This document shows, one piece after another, positions 21,751-29,877 of a DNA stretch of 41,088 bases (positions are counted from its first letter, which is position 1; every line of letters starts with the position of its first letter). The translations under genes were made by a program, and so were the position numbers. Origin of the DNA: JAZTYK01 sp045636925 (lineage in GTDB: Bacteria > Bacillota > Clostridia > Oscillospirales > Butyricicoccaceae). The stretch lies in assembly GCA_045636925.1 (NCBI GenBank), contig JAZTYK010000022.1:1-41088 (forward strand). Reading direction: 5' to 3'. The notes under the pieces were generated by a model. It was given only the letters and a program-made list of their open reading frames with translations, ran no database searches and had not been told where the DNA came from.

Positions 21751-22230
21751 CTATTCGCTTTTGACAAAGGATAGCTTGTACTGAACAAAGTCGTTATCCT
21801 TCGTATCGAAGTTCTCAGAAGAGACAAGATAGATGTTTTCATATCCGGTTTTGTATGTCAAAATGTTAAAGAACGACTCCACTTCACCATTCTTATCATA
21901 AATGCGCTCTAAACCGTTCTTCGCCGAATGAATGTCGACCTGCAAGCATTCGATAAACATATCATAGTGCGGAATGGATTTTCCAATCATGCATTCAAAA
22001 TCCTTGAGTTCGCAGTCTTCTTTTTTTAATGCTTCCTGTAACAACGCGATACACCAAGAAAATGCTTCGAAATAAGCATTTTCAATGGCATAGCGAAGAA
22101 TACGGCAAATCCCCGAATGCTGATTGTTAGAAATCAGTTCCCGCATAAGAGAAGCCGTTTCAATCAGTGAATCTACTTCTTCTGCTTGATATAACTTGTT
22201 GTTTTGTAAAAACATTTCAACCATATCCAT
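21751..22230 (-). CDS. Hypothetical protein behind tRNA-Gly
   Basis: A 159-residue, mostly alpha-helical, acidic, cytoplasmic protein I do not recognise. No signal peptide, membrane helix or catalytic motif is seen. It includes repeated helix-like segments (LMRELISNN, ILRYAIENAYFEAFSW, LLQEALKKED) and ends in a beta-like part (NIYLVSSEN.. VQYKLSFVKSE). ATG 22230 is preferred over in-frame upstream codons because AGGAGG lies at 22242-22247 (spacing 11, slightly long). It is more AT-rich than neighbouring genes and sits right after the tRNA-Gly terminator, a usual site for acquired genes. Expression would rely on read-through from the tRNA promoter or an unseen promoter. Confidence 0.65.
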   Translation of the reverse strand: MDMVEMFLQNNKLYQAEEVDSLIETASLMRELISNNQHSGICRILRYAIENAYFEAFSWCIALLQEALKKEDCELKDFECMIGKSIPHYDMFIECLQVDIHSAKNGLERIYDKNGEVESFFNILTYKTGYENIYLVSSENFDTKDNDFVQYKLSFVKSE

Positions 22231-22292
22231 GGCAAGAAGATCCTCCTGTGAAAAAGTGGCATATGCAAAGATATGCCGTCGGAATGATAAAG

Positions 22293-22319
22293 AAAAAACC
22301 CACGACATTGTCGTGGGTT
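22293..22319 (-). terminator. Terminator of tRNA-Gly
   Basis: AACCCACGAC paired with GTCGTGGGTT; on the minus strand it ends in a T6 run just after the tRNA. Confidence 0.85.
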
Positions 22320-22321
22320 CA

Positions 22322-22397
22322 TGGAGCGGACTACGAGGCTCGAACTCGCTACCTCCACCTTGGCAAGGTGGCGCTCTACCAGATGAGCTAAGTCCGC
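22322..22397 (-). tRNA. tRNA-Gly (anticodon GCC)
   Basis: 76 nt with acceptor GCGGACT/AGTCCGC, D-arm GCTC/GAGC, anticodon arm CCACC-TTGCCAA-GGTGG, T-arm GCGAG/CTCGT region and encoded CCA. Anticodon GCC reads glycine GGY codons. Confidence 0.97.
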
Positions 22398-22426
22398 AAA
22401 TTGTACGCTCGATTGAGCGCTTTTAT

Positions 22427-22455
22427 AATATACCAAATCGAAATCGATTTGTCAA
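22427..22455 (-). promoter_or_regulatory. Promoter of tRNA-Gly
   Basis: Minus-strand TTGACA (22450-22455), 17 bp, TATATT (22427-22432). Confidence 0.75.
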
Positions 22456-22503
22456 CACTTTTTTTGAAAAAATTGAGAAAATCGAGAAAATTTATTCAGC
22501 ACC

Positions 22504-22532
22504 TTGCAAAGAAGCCATCGACACTTTATAAT
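22504..22532 (+). promoter_or_regulatory. Promoter of trmB
   Basis: TTGCAA (22504-22509), 17 bp, TATAAT (22527-22532), 36 nt before the trmB start. Confidence 0.65.
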
Positions 22533-22567
22533 AAAAAACGACCATTGAGAAACGAGGTATCATCCCC

Positions 22568-23242
22568 ATGCGAATGAGAAAACGGAAAAATCTGGCTCCC
22601 CGTATGGAGGCCTGCAGCGCATATATGGAAGCGAACCCCCAAGATTGGAAAGGCCGCTGGCATGAACGCTTTGGCCGGGAAGGTGAGATCCAGCTGGAGA
22701 TCGGTTGCGGAAAGGGCGCATTTGTCACCAAGATGGCACAGCAGCACCCTGACCGTCTGTTTGTAGCGGTAGAACGGGTAGAAAGTGTACTGGTGCTGGC
22801 AATGGAAAAGGCCAAGGCACTGGAACTGCCCAATGTGATTTTCCTCTCTGCCAATGCCGATTGTCTGGCAGATGTGTTTGCCCCCGAAGAGGTAGAGCGC
22901 ATTTACTTAAACTTTTCCGATCCCTGGCCTCACAGCAAGCAAAAGAAGCGTCGTTTGACCCACGCAAACTTCCTGCGCGTCTACCAACAATTCCTGCAGG
23001 AGGAGGGTGAGATTTGCTTCAAAACCGACAATCGCGGTTTGTTTGAAGATTCCATCTGTTATTTCTCTCAGTTCGGCTACGGTCTGTACCAGGTCACCTT
23101 TGATCTGCACAGCACTGATACGCCCAACGTAATGACCGAGTACGAAACCAATTTCTCCCTGCAGGGCATGCCCATCTATCGCCTGGTGGCACGCAAGTAT
23201 CCTCCCAAGGCAGAAAAGAAAACTGAAGAAGCCGCCGAATAA
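22568..23242 (+). CDS. trmB: tRNA (guanine-N7-)-methyltransferase
   Basis: 224-residue SAM-dependent enzyme that makes m7G46 in the variable loop of tRNAs. The N-terminus MRMRKRKNLAPRME is the family's basic start, motif I is LEIGCGKGAFV, and the diagnostic blocks YLNFSDPWPHSKQKKRRL and FKTDNRGLFEDS are present, as is TEYETNFS near the C-terminus. Length is typical. Weak GAGGT at 22553 precedes ATG 22568; ATG 22574 is an alternative. Single-gene unit between its own promoter and terminator. Confidence 0.96.
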   Translation: MRMRKRKNLAPRMEACSAYMEANPQDWKGRWHERFGREGEIQLEIGCGKGAFVTKMAQQHPDRLFVAVERVESVLVLAMEKAKALELPNVIFLSANADCLADVFAPEEVERIYLNFSDPWPHSKQKKRRLTHANFLRVYQQFLQEEGEICFKTDNRGLFEDSICYFSQFGYGLYQVTFDLHSTDTPNVMTEYETNFSLQGMPIYRLVARKYPPKAEKKTEEAAE

Positions 23243-23254
23243 TCAAGTCATACA

Positions 23255-23286
23255 AAAAGGCCCACGGAGCGCTCCGTGGGCCTTTT
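23255..23286. terminator. Palindromic bidirectional terminator
   Basis: A 32-bp perfect palindrome with core GGAGCGCTCC, A's left and T's right, between trmB and the convergent AAA gene. Confidence 0.92.
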
Positions 23287-23298
23287 GTTATAATAGGC

Positions 23299-25473
23299 TT
23301 ATTCAGTTAACATAAAATCGTCTTTCTCCAGCAAATCCAAACTTGCATTTGGATCTTTGGCGATGCGTCGGCTGTGGGAGAGAATCGCGCCTTCAATCAG
23401 ATTGCGTGCCAAACGACCGTTGCCGGTCTCGCGCAGGTGCTTTGCCTGTACCTTGGTAAAGTAAGCAAGCAGTGCATCCTGCGCCTCCTGGGTCAGGCGA
23501 TAGCCTTTGCCTTTGGCGGTAAGCAAGGCGATATCGGTCAGTTCCTGTCCGGTATAGTCGGGGAACTCGATAAAGTTGGGGAAGCGGCTCTTCAGACCGC
23601 TGTTGGCCTCCAGAAACACATTCATTTCGTCGGTATAACCTGCCAGGATGACGATTAGATTTTCGCGGTTGTCTTCCATGCCCTTTACCAAGGTGTCGAT
23701 GGCCTCCAAGCCAAAACTGTCATCCATGCTGCGGTGCAGGGAATAGGCCTCATCGATGAACAGCACGCCGCCCAAGGCACTCTCAATGACCTGCTGGGTC
23801 AAAGGTGCGGTGTGACCCACATATTTGCCCACCAGATCGGCTCTGGTTACTTCCACCAGCTGGCCGCCGGACAGCACGCCAATGGCCTTGAGATATCGGG
23901 AGACCAATCGGGCGATGGTAGTCTTGCCGGTACCGGGATTGCCGCTGAAGATCATATGCATACTCATGCCGCCGGTCTTAAGCCCCTCGGCTTTTCTCCG
24001 CTGCTGTGCCTTGTAATGATCCTCCAGCGAGAAGATATATTCTTTGATCTTCTGCAGACCGATGATATTGTCCATTTCGGCTTTCACAGCCTCCAGACCA
24101 CCCTGATAGGCGGCAGGGAGCAGCGAGAACAAATCAACGCTGCCGCTGCCGAAATCAGCAAACAGCACTTCATCCCGCAGAGAAAGGGTCACGGTACAGG
24201 CCGGCGCATCTTTCTCCAGCTTGTACTGTGCCAATGCCTTATAGCATTTGTCGGTAAAGTCCGTAATACCGGTTATGCCGGTTTTGGGCGCATATCGCAA
24301 ACTCAGCTGCTGCGCAAATCCCTCGGGGAAGACCAGGACAAACTCCAGCATGACTTTCGCTTTGTCTGCCAGTTGCATCTGATGCTGCGCGGAAATCTCC
24401 AGCAGAGCCTCACCATCAGGCATGCAGGTGCTGCAGCGGTCACTAAGCGCATTGACCAGTGCTGCACCAAAAGCATCTGCCAGATCGGTTTCGTCGCCCT
24501 CGGCAACCAGCACTAAATAACAACCGTCGGGGGTCAGTTCCTTCACGGTGTCCTTTGTCAGCGCTGTGCCGGCTTCTACCAAATGCCCCTTTTGCATCAC
24601 ATAGCGGGCATTCAGCGGAAGTTTTCCTTGCGTAAAGAGCTTTGCGATCTGCTGCAGATAGGCAGGATGGCATTTGTCATAGTGATCAAACACCACAATG
24701 CCGCCACTTTCCAGCGCACTGTACAGATCCTGCAAAAATAGCCGTTCCTGACTGCCGGAAGGGTAGAGGGAAAGATCCATCTCCACCAATTCTCCGGGTG
24801 CACCGGCCTGACGTAGTGTCTCTGCCATCTTGTTCAGTGCCAGATGTCTTCCGCTGCCGCGGCTTCCACGCACCAAAATCGTTCCTCTGGCACCGGAAGG
24901 AGAATCCCAGCCGGTGACATAGGGGCGCTTAAAGGCAATGCCAAGCTGCTTGATAAAAGCCTCTTGACCGGGCAAAGAAGCCTCAATTCTTTCGGCAGCA
25001 TTACCAATGGCTTTGGCAACAGATAACCGGTCAACCGTTGCGGAAACAGTCTGTTTTACCTGTTCTTGCAAAGGCTGTGAAGCAGCTTGACTTGCTGTAG
25101 CTTTTTCGGCTGCGGCAGCACCACTGATATCGAAATCCAGTTCGCGGCTCATGCGCTTAAGATCTTCCAGCTGCTGTTCTAACTGCTGGTTCAGCTGGTC
25201 ATTTATGACCTCAATGGTCTCTAAATCGCGCTTGGCCCGCTGCGTGGCACTGTGGGCAGAACGGGTTCTGTCGGCAGCTTGCCGTTCCAGTTCCTGCAGT
25301 TGTGTCTGCTGTTGGCGCAGAACCTGCCCCATGGAAGTCTCCATGGCAGCAGCTTCTTCCTGTGCCTTCGTACGCCGCAGATAATCCTCGGCTTGCATAT
25401 TGGAAAGATTCCGTCGGGCGGCCTTCCCGTTGCCCAGCACCTGCTTCATCAGTTCTTCAATTTCTTTGCTCAT
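23299..25473 (-). CDS. CbbX/SpoVK-type AAA+ ATPase with coiled coil and degenerate first AAA domain
   Basis: A 724-residue cytoplasmic protein. Residues about 15-125 form a long Gln/Glu/Arg-rich coiled coil. A first AAA-like domain (about 165-440) keeps the fold marks GTILVRGSRGSGRH (about 198-211) and VVFDHYDKCHPA (about 259-270) but lacks the Walker A lysine (Arg-His instead of Lys-Thr), so it probably does not hydrolyse ATP. The second AAA domain (about 480-724) is intact and CbbX/SpoVK-like: MIFSGNPGTGKTTIAR, VLFIDEAYSLHR, ILAGYTDEMNVFL and GLKSRFPNFIEFPDY with arginine finger. Relatives remodel protein complexes. Start ATG has AGGAGG 9 nt upstream. Last gene of the mtaB operon. Confidence 0.88.
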   Translation of the reverse strand: MSKEIEELMKQVLGNGKAARRNLSNMQAEDYLRRTKAQEEAAAMETSMGQVLRQQQTQLQELERQAADRTRSAHSATQRAKRDLETIEVINDQLNQQLEQQLEDLKRMSRELDFDISGAAAAEKATASQAASQPLQEQVKQTVSATVDRLSVAKAIGNAAERIEASLPGQEAFIKQLGIAFKRPYVTGWDSPSGARGTILVRGSRGSGRHLALNKMAETLRQAGAPGELVEMDLSLYPSGSQERLFLQDLYSALESGGIVVFDHYDKCHPAYLQQIAKLFTQGKLPLNARYVMQKGHLVEAGTALTKDTVKELTPDGCYLVLVAEGDETDLADAFGAALVNALSDRCSTCMPDGEALLEISAQHQMQLADKAKVMLEFVLVFPEGFAQQLSLRYAPKTGITGITDFTDKCYKALAQYKLEKDAPACTVTLSLRDEVLFADFGSGSVDLFSLLPAAYQGGLEAVKAEMDNIIGLQKIKEYIFSLEDHYKAQQRRKAEGLKTGGMSMHMIFSGNPGTGKTTIARLVSRYLKAIGVLSGGQLVEVTRADLVGKYVGHTAPLTQQVIESALGGVLFIDEAYSLHRSMDDSFGLEAIDTLVKGMEDNRENLIVILAGYTDEMNVFLEANSGLKSRFPNFIEFPDYTGQELTDIALLTAKGKGYRLTQEAQDALLAYFTKVQAKHLRETGNGRLARNLIEGAILSHSRRIAKDPNASLDLLEKDDFMLTE

Positions 25474-25512
25474 CTCACGAAACCTCCTGGTTGGGAGTTT
25501 TTGTTGGAATGT

Positions 25513-26667
25513 TTACTTCAAAAGATTGTGCAGACATTGTTCCGCTCCAAGCTGTAGCAGCAATGCCTCTGCTTCGGCCAATGCTTTTGCCCGTGCATCT
25601 TTGCTGACGGGTTTCTTTTTTGCCCGGATCAGCAGGTTCTTGGGGGAGTGTGCCATATCGATGAACTCCAAAATCTGTACCTGATAGCCCTGACTTTCCA
25701 GCAGCTTGCCACGAATGGCATCGGTTGCCAATGCCGCAAAGCGTTCCTTCAAAATGCCATAATCACTAATGGGTGTAAAGCTGTCACCCTTTAACTGAAG
25801 ATTCAGTTCGTGCTGGCAGCAGGGACAGGAAAAGATATATCGTGCGCCCCAGCGGATGGCATGAAACAGTGCCAGATCGGTGGCGGTATCGCAGGCATGC
25901 AGGGTGATCACCATGTCAATGCCGTTCTCCGGCTGATAGTCCTTGATATCGCCGCAGATGAAATGCAAACCATCGTAGCCGTATTTTTCTGCCACCTTGT
26001 TGCAGTGTTCAATGACATCTCGCTTGAGGTCCATGCCGGTGATGCTTACCGTCCGGTGCAGGATTTCAGTGAGGTAGTAGTACAGAATAAAGGTCAGATA
26101 GCTCTTGCCGCAGCCGAAGTCCACGATGCGCAGGCTTTCTGCGTTATCCTTGCCCAATGCATCGTCCACCAGTTCCACAAAGCGGTTGATCTGCTTGAAC
26201 TTGTCATACTTGGCCTTTACCACCCGACCGTCGGGGGTCATGACCCCAAGATCCACCAGGGGCGGCACCGGTGTACCTTCAGGCAGCAGATACTGTTTCT
26301 GGCGGTTATGGCCGCCCAAGGTGATGGACACCTGTGCCGCAGCCTGCTTTTGTACAAAGATCTTGCCCTTCTTCGACCGCTTCACGCAGAAGATGGCACC
26401 CTGACAGGTGCAGTCCAGCTGCTTGTATTGGGTCATCAGTTGTTCCACACGCTGACGGGCATCCTCCGCAGACAGATTTTGATGAAAGGCTTGTGTAGCG
26501 GTAAACTGCTCTAATTGAAATACCTGCTGATCCCGCACCAGAATGGGAGTCAGCACGATTTTCTTATATTGCGCGCCACTGTCCGGATTACTGATGGTCA
26601 GCTTGCGGATGGGCAGAGCGAAAATCTCATCCAAAGCCTGGGACAACGTGTTATTTGTAGCATTCAT
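25513..26667 (-). CDS. SAM-dependent methyltransferase (Methyltransf_32-like)
   Basis: A 384-residue protein. An N-terminal domain of about 170 residues is followed by a class I methyltransferase domain: RIVDFGCGKSYLTFILYYYL (motif I), ITGMDLKRDVIEHC (acidic motif II), FICGDIKDY and DMVITLHACDTATD (motif IV), then FSCPCCQHELN, whose Cys-Cys/His pattern is shared by GSTCD/Methyltransf_32 proteins. The C-terminal KKKPVSKDARAKALAEAEALL is basic. The substrate is unknown; RNA is plausible because it is coupled with mtaB (17-bp overlap). The AAA gene follows after 39 bp. Confidence 0.82.
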   Translation of the reverse strand: MNATNNTLSQALDEIFALPIRKLTISNPDSGAQYKKIVLTPILVRDQQVFQLEQFTATQAFHQNLSAEDARQRVEQLMTQYKQLDCTCQGAIFCVKRSKKGKIFVQKQAAAQVSITLGGHNRQKQYLLPEGTPVPPLVDLGVMTPDGRVVKAKYDKFKQINRFVELVDDALGKDNAESLRIVDFGCGKSYLTFILYYYLTEILHRTVSITGMDLKRDVIEHCNKVAEKYGYDGLHFICGDIKDYQPENGIDMVITLHACDTATDLALFHAIRWGARYIFSCPCCQHELNLQLKGDSFTPISDYGILKERFAALATDAIRGKLLESQGYQVQILEFIDMAHSPKNLLIRAKKKPVSKDARAKALAEAEALLLQLGAEQCLHNLLK

Positions 26668-27952
26668 ACGTCAGCTCTCCTCTCAGCACGCCGTCTTCAT
26701 CCACGCCAATAATTTTTGTCAGAGCCACAAGATTGTGCATGGCTTCCCCCGGCGTGCGCACCAGTGCATATTCCGGACAGTGACCGGTGAACATGCCGGT
26801 TTCATCCTGCTGCTCGTACAGTACCCAGCGCTTTTCGCCCACCAGACTTTCCAGATATTCCTGATGCAGTCGGTCACAGACCTCTGCGGCCCGGGCTGCA
26901 CGGCGCTCCTTTTCGGCATTGGGCACCTGATTGGGCATGGAATATGCCCGGGTGCCTACCCTGCGGGAGTAGGGGAAGATGTGCACCTGACTCAGTTTGC
27001 ATGCTTCTACAAAGGCAAGGCTTTCTTCAAAGTCTTCCTCAGTTTCACCGGGGAAGCCAACGATCAAATCGGTGGTGATGGCGCAACTCGGCATGTAGTG
27101 CCGCAGCAGGCGGCAGGACTCTGCAAACCGTGCCGTGTCATACCGGCGTCCCATGGCCTTCAGGGTCTTGTCACAGCCACTTTGCAGGGACAGGTGGAAA
27201 TGGGGGCACAGATTGGGCAGCATCTTGCACAGGGCGGCAAAGCCGTCGGTTATGGTGCGCGGCTCCAGAGAGCCCAGCCGCACCCGGGTGTAGGGAATCC
27301 AGGTGCACAACTGCACCAGAAGCGAAATCAACTCGGGCTTTTCCGGCAGATCCGCGCCGTAAGAGCTGATCTCAATGCCGGTGATCACCAGCTCGGTGTA
27401 ACCCTCTTCTGCCAGACGGCGACCTTCCTGGATTGCCAGCTCCATGGGCATGGAACGGGAAGGCCCTCTGGCAAAGGGGATCTTGCAGTAGGTGCAGAAG
27501 TTCTGGCAGCCGTCCTGGATCTTCAGCAGTGCGCGGGTACGGCCCTGCAGGCCGCCGGCTGGCATCAGATCAAAGGCGGGACGCTCCCCGTGCCACAGAT
27601 CGGGAATGGGCGGGCATACATGCTCTTCTGCTACTTGCAGCACCTTGCTTTTTTCTGAAGTGCCCAGCACAAAGTCCGCACCGCAGGCCTCTTTGGCCTC
27701 CTCGGGTTTTACCTGGGCATAACAACCGCATACGATGACAATGGCATCCGGGTTATGCTTTCTGCATCGTCTGGCAGCATTGCGGGACTTTTTGTCCGAC
27801 AATGCCGTTACAGTGCAGGTGTTGATGATATATACATCAGCCACACCGGAAAAGGGTACGATCTCGTGACCGTGATCCAAAAACATCCGTTCCATGGCTT
27901 GAGTTTCAAACTGGTTGCACTTGCATCCCAGTGTATAAAAAGCAGCTTTCAT
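26651..27952 (-). CDS. mtaB: tRNA t6A37 methylthiotransferase
   Basis: 433-residue radical SAM enzyme converting t6A to ms2t6A at position 37 of tRNAs. The N-terminal UPF0004 domain (FYTLGCKCNQFE with Cys10; NTCTV Cys46; VCGCYAQ) holds one [4Fe-4S] cluster; DGCQNFCTYCKIPFARG has the CxxxCxxC radical SAM cluster; ITGIEISSYG and TDLIVGFPGETEEDF are typical core blocks; a TRAM domain (about 365-430) ends the protein. The Cys in GCKCNQ replaces the more usual Val and adds an extra cysteine beside the cluster ligand. First gene of a minus-strand operon. Confidence 0.94.
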   Translation of the reverse strand: MKAAFYTLGCKCNQFETQAMERMFLDHGHEIVPFSGVADVYIINTCTVTALSDKKSRNAARRCRKHNPDAIVIVCGCYAQVKPEEAKEACGADFVLGTSEKSKVLQVAEEHVCPPIPDLWHGERPAFDLMPAGGLQGRTRALLKIQDGCQNFCTYCKIPFARGPSRSMPMELAIQEGRRLAEEGYTELVITGIEISSYGADLPEKPELISLLVQLCTWIPYTRVRLGSLEPRTITDGFAALCKMLPNLCPHFHLSLQSGCDKTLKAMGRRYDTARFAESCRLLRHYMPSCAITTDLIVGFPGETEEDFEESLAFVEACKLSQVHIFPYSRRVGTRAYSMPNQVPNAEKERRAARAAEVCDRLHQEYLESLVGEKRWVLYEQQDETGMFTGHCPEYALVRTPGEAMHNLVALTKIIGVDEDGVLRGELTYECYK

Positions 27953-27985
27953 TTCGTATCATCCTTTGTGGAAGTTTATCATTCT

Positions 27986-28014
27986 ATTTTACAGGAAAAC
28001 CAGCTGGATTGCAA
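27986..28014 (-). promoter_or_regulatory. Promoter of mtaB operon
   Basis: Minus-strand TTGCAA (28009-28014), 17 bp, TAAAAT (27986-27991). Confidence 0.6.
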
Positions 28015-28116
28015 GTGCAAAGGCATAGCGCTGCTCTTGCAGCATCCATGGTTTTACGTCTTGTATGGTATATCTGCTGCACTGGGAGAATATCTTTCCA
28101 AAGAGGAGGGATACCC

Positions 28117-29262
28117 ATGAAACGTCTGATTTGCCTGAGTTTATGTATGCTGTTTTTACTGTCTACCCCTTGCTATGCGATTCAAACAGCACCGGAAGAC
28201 ACATTGACCCTGTCTGCACCTTCGGGAGTTTTGATGCATACCGATGGAACGGTGCTGTATGCCAAGGATGCTCAGCGCCCCATGGCGCCGGCCAGTGTTA
28301 CCAAAATCATGACCTTGCTGCTTGCGGTAGAAGCAATTGAAGCGGGACAGCTTGCATTAACCGATGTGATTTCCGCATCGGCATATGCCTGTTCCATGGG
28401 CGGCAGTCAGGTTTGGCTGGAAGAAGGGGAGCAGATGACGGTAGAGCAACTCCTGAAATGTGTGGTGCTGGCGTCAGCCAACGACTGTGCTGTTGCATTG
28501 GCTGAGGCAGTGGCAGGAAGCGAAGAGGTTTTTGTCAGCAGAATGAACAGCCGTGCCCGTGATTTGGGTATGGATGATACGACATTTGTCAACTGTTGCG
28601 GCTTGGACGCCCAGGGGCATCTGACCACGGCCTATGACATAGCCCTGATGTCCAAAGAACTGATGCGGTACACGTGGCTCGAGGCATACACCACCCTTTG
28701 GCAGGATACCATTCGGGACGGTGCATTTACCTTAACCAACACCAACAAAATGATCCGTCAGTATGAGGGAATGATCGGACTGAAAACGGGATCCACCTCC
28801 ACGGCAGGCTTTTGTCTGTCGGCTGTAGCCCGGCGGGATGGGATGACCTTGGTGGCCGTGGTGCTGGGGGCAGAAAACTCCAATGCACGGAATCGGGATA
28901 TCCGCACCCTGCTGGATTACGGCTTTGCCAACTACTGTGAAGTGCCTGTCATACCCAAGGAACCATTGCCTGCGATGCAAGTGCATCTGGGCACCAAAGA
29001 AGAAGTAAAGCTTACCTTAGGTGAAACCATCGGTATGTTGGCAGAAAAAAATCAAGCGGGAGACATTCGGTACGATTTGGATCTTGAAACCAATTTGGAA
29101 GCGCCGGTTAAGCAGGGGCAGCGGGTGGGAACACTGTCTGTCATGGAGGGGGACACGGTTTTGCGTGAGGTTTCGGTGATTGCGGCAGAGGATTGCCCAA
29201 GGCAAAGCATATGGCAAATCTTTTTGCAGATGCTTTCCTGCATCGGAATGCGAAAAAAGTGA
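28117..29262 (+). CDS. D-alanyl-D-alanine carboxypeptidase (DacF/PBP5-like, S11)
   Basis: A 381-residue exported penicillin-binding protein that trims the terminal D-Ala of peptidoglycan stem peptides. Signal peptide to about residue 21 (cleavage near CYA/I). Catalytic motifs are S60-V-T-K63, S120-A-N122 and K223-T-G225. After the transpeptidase domain comes a beta-rich C-terminal domain (about 265-350) and a short amphipathic or membrane end (IWQIFLQMLSCIGM) for attachment. ATG 28117 is chosen because AAAGAGGAGGG precedes it and the signal peptide begins there. Divergent from mtaB, single-gene unit. Spore- or vegetative-wall role cannot be separated. Confidence 0.93.
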   Translation: MKRLICLSLCMLFLLSTPCYAIQTAPEDTLTLSAPSGVLMHTDGTVLYAKDAQRPMAPASVTKIMTLLLAVEAIEAGQLALTDVISASAYACSMGGSQVWLEEGEQMTVEQLLKCVVLASANDCAVALAEAVAGSEEVFVSRMNSRARDLGMDDTTFVNCCGLDAQGHLTTAYDIALMSKELMRYTWLEAYTTLWQDTIRDGAFTLTNTNKMIRQYEGMIGLKTGSTSTAGFCLSAVARRDGMTLVAVVLGAENSNARNRDIRTLLDYGFANYCEVPVIPKEPLPAMQVHLGTKEEVKLTLGETIGMLAEKNQAGDIRYDLDLETNLEAPVKQGQRVGTLSVMEGDTVLREVSVIAAEDCPRQSIWQIFLQMLSCIGMRKK

Positions 29263-29282
29263 AAAAAATCGGTAAAAAGATG

Positions 29283-29311
29283 TTGTCGGAACGGAAAAGT
29301 TATGATATGAT
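29283..29311 (+). promoter_or_regulatory. Promoter of small P-loop gene
   Basis: TTGTCG (29283-29288), 17 bp, TATGAT (29306-29311). Confidence 0.55.
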
Positions 29312-29354
29312 ATACTCAACCAAATAGCAGTATAAAAACAGGAGGATACATATT

Positions 29355-29768
29355 ATGGTGAAAGTCATTATGGGCAAGCGTGGTTCCGGTAAGACCAAGC
29401 AGGTCATCGAACTGGTCAATGTGGCCGTCAACGAGGAAGCCGGCAATGTAGTTTGCGTAGAAAAGGGCCAGCACCTGCGTTTCAACATTAAATACAGTGC
29501 CAAGCTGGTAGATATCAGCGAGTTCGGCATGGAGCTGAGCTACGAGAACCTGTACGCATTCCTGTGCGGCATGTACTCTGGCAACTACGATATTACCCAC
29601 ATCTTCGTTGACAGCCTGTACAAGATTACCGGTGACGATGATGATGCCAAGGCTCCCGCTTTCCTGGAAAAGCTGGAAGCTTTCTCTAAGTCCAGCGGCG
29701 TTAAGGTCACCCTGACCATCAGCGATGACATCGAGAACGCCTCTGAAGATCTGAAGAAGTTCTTCTAA
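29355..29768 (+). CDS. Small P-loop protein of unknown role
   Basis: A 137-residue cytoplasmic protein that begins with a Walker A motif, MGKRGSGKT (residues 6-14), and has a Walker B-like strand THIFVDSLYKI (about 84-94), ending in charged SEDLKKFF. It is too short for a complete motor ATPase and lacks sensor or arginine-finger motifs. Similar short P-loop proteins are seen in Clostridia and are sometimes labelled twitching-motility-like, without support. Codon use is strongly biased as in the Rnf genes, and the gene has its own promoter, AGGAGG site and terminator, so high expression is likely. Confidence 0.75.
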   Translation: MVKVIMGKRGSGKTKQVIELVNVAVNEEAGNVVCVEKGQHLRFNIKYSAKLVDISEFGMELSYENLYAFLCGMYSGNYDITHIFVDSLYKITGDDDDAKAPAFLEKLEAFSKSSGVKVTLTISDDIENASEDLKKFF

Positions 29769-29780
29769 AATAACAAAACA

Positions 29781-29811
29781 AAAAGACAGGCGTGCGCCTG
29801 TCTTTTTTTGT
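29781..29811 (+). terminator. Terminator of P-loop gene
   Basis: AAAAAGACAGG, loop, CCTGTCTTTTTTT. A second hairpin follows at 29832, so the convergent genes each have one. Confidence 0.92.
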
Positions 29812-29831
29812 TTTTTCTGTATGTGATTCAT

Positions 29832-29864
29832 AAAAACCCGCCGTTCATCGAACGGCGGGTTTTT
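29832..29864 (-). terminator. Terminator of cation/proton antiporter gene
   Basis: AAAAACCCGCCGTTC, ATC loop, and perfect complement; reads as hairpin plus T5 on the minus strand. Confidence 0.9.
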
Positions 29865-29877
29865 ATTGAAAATAAGT

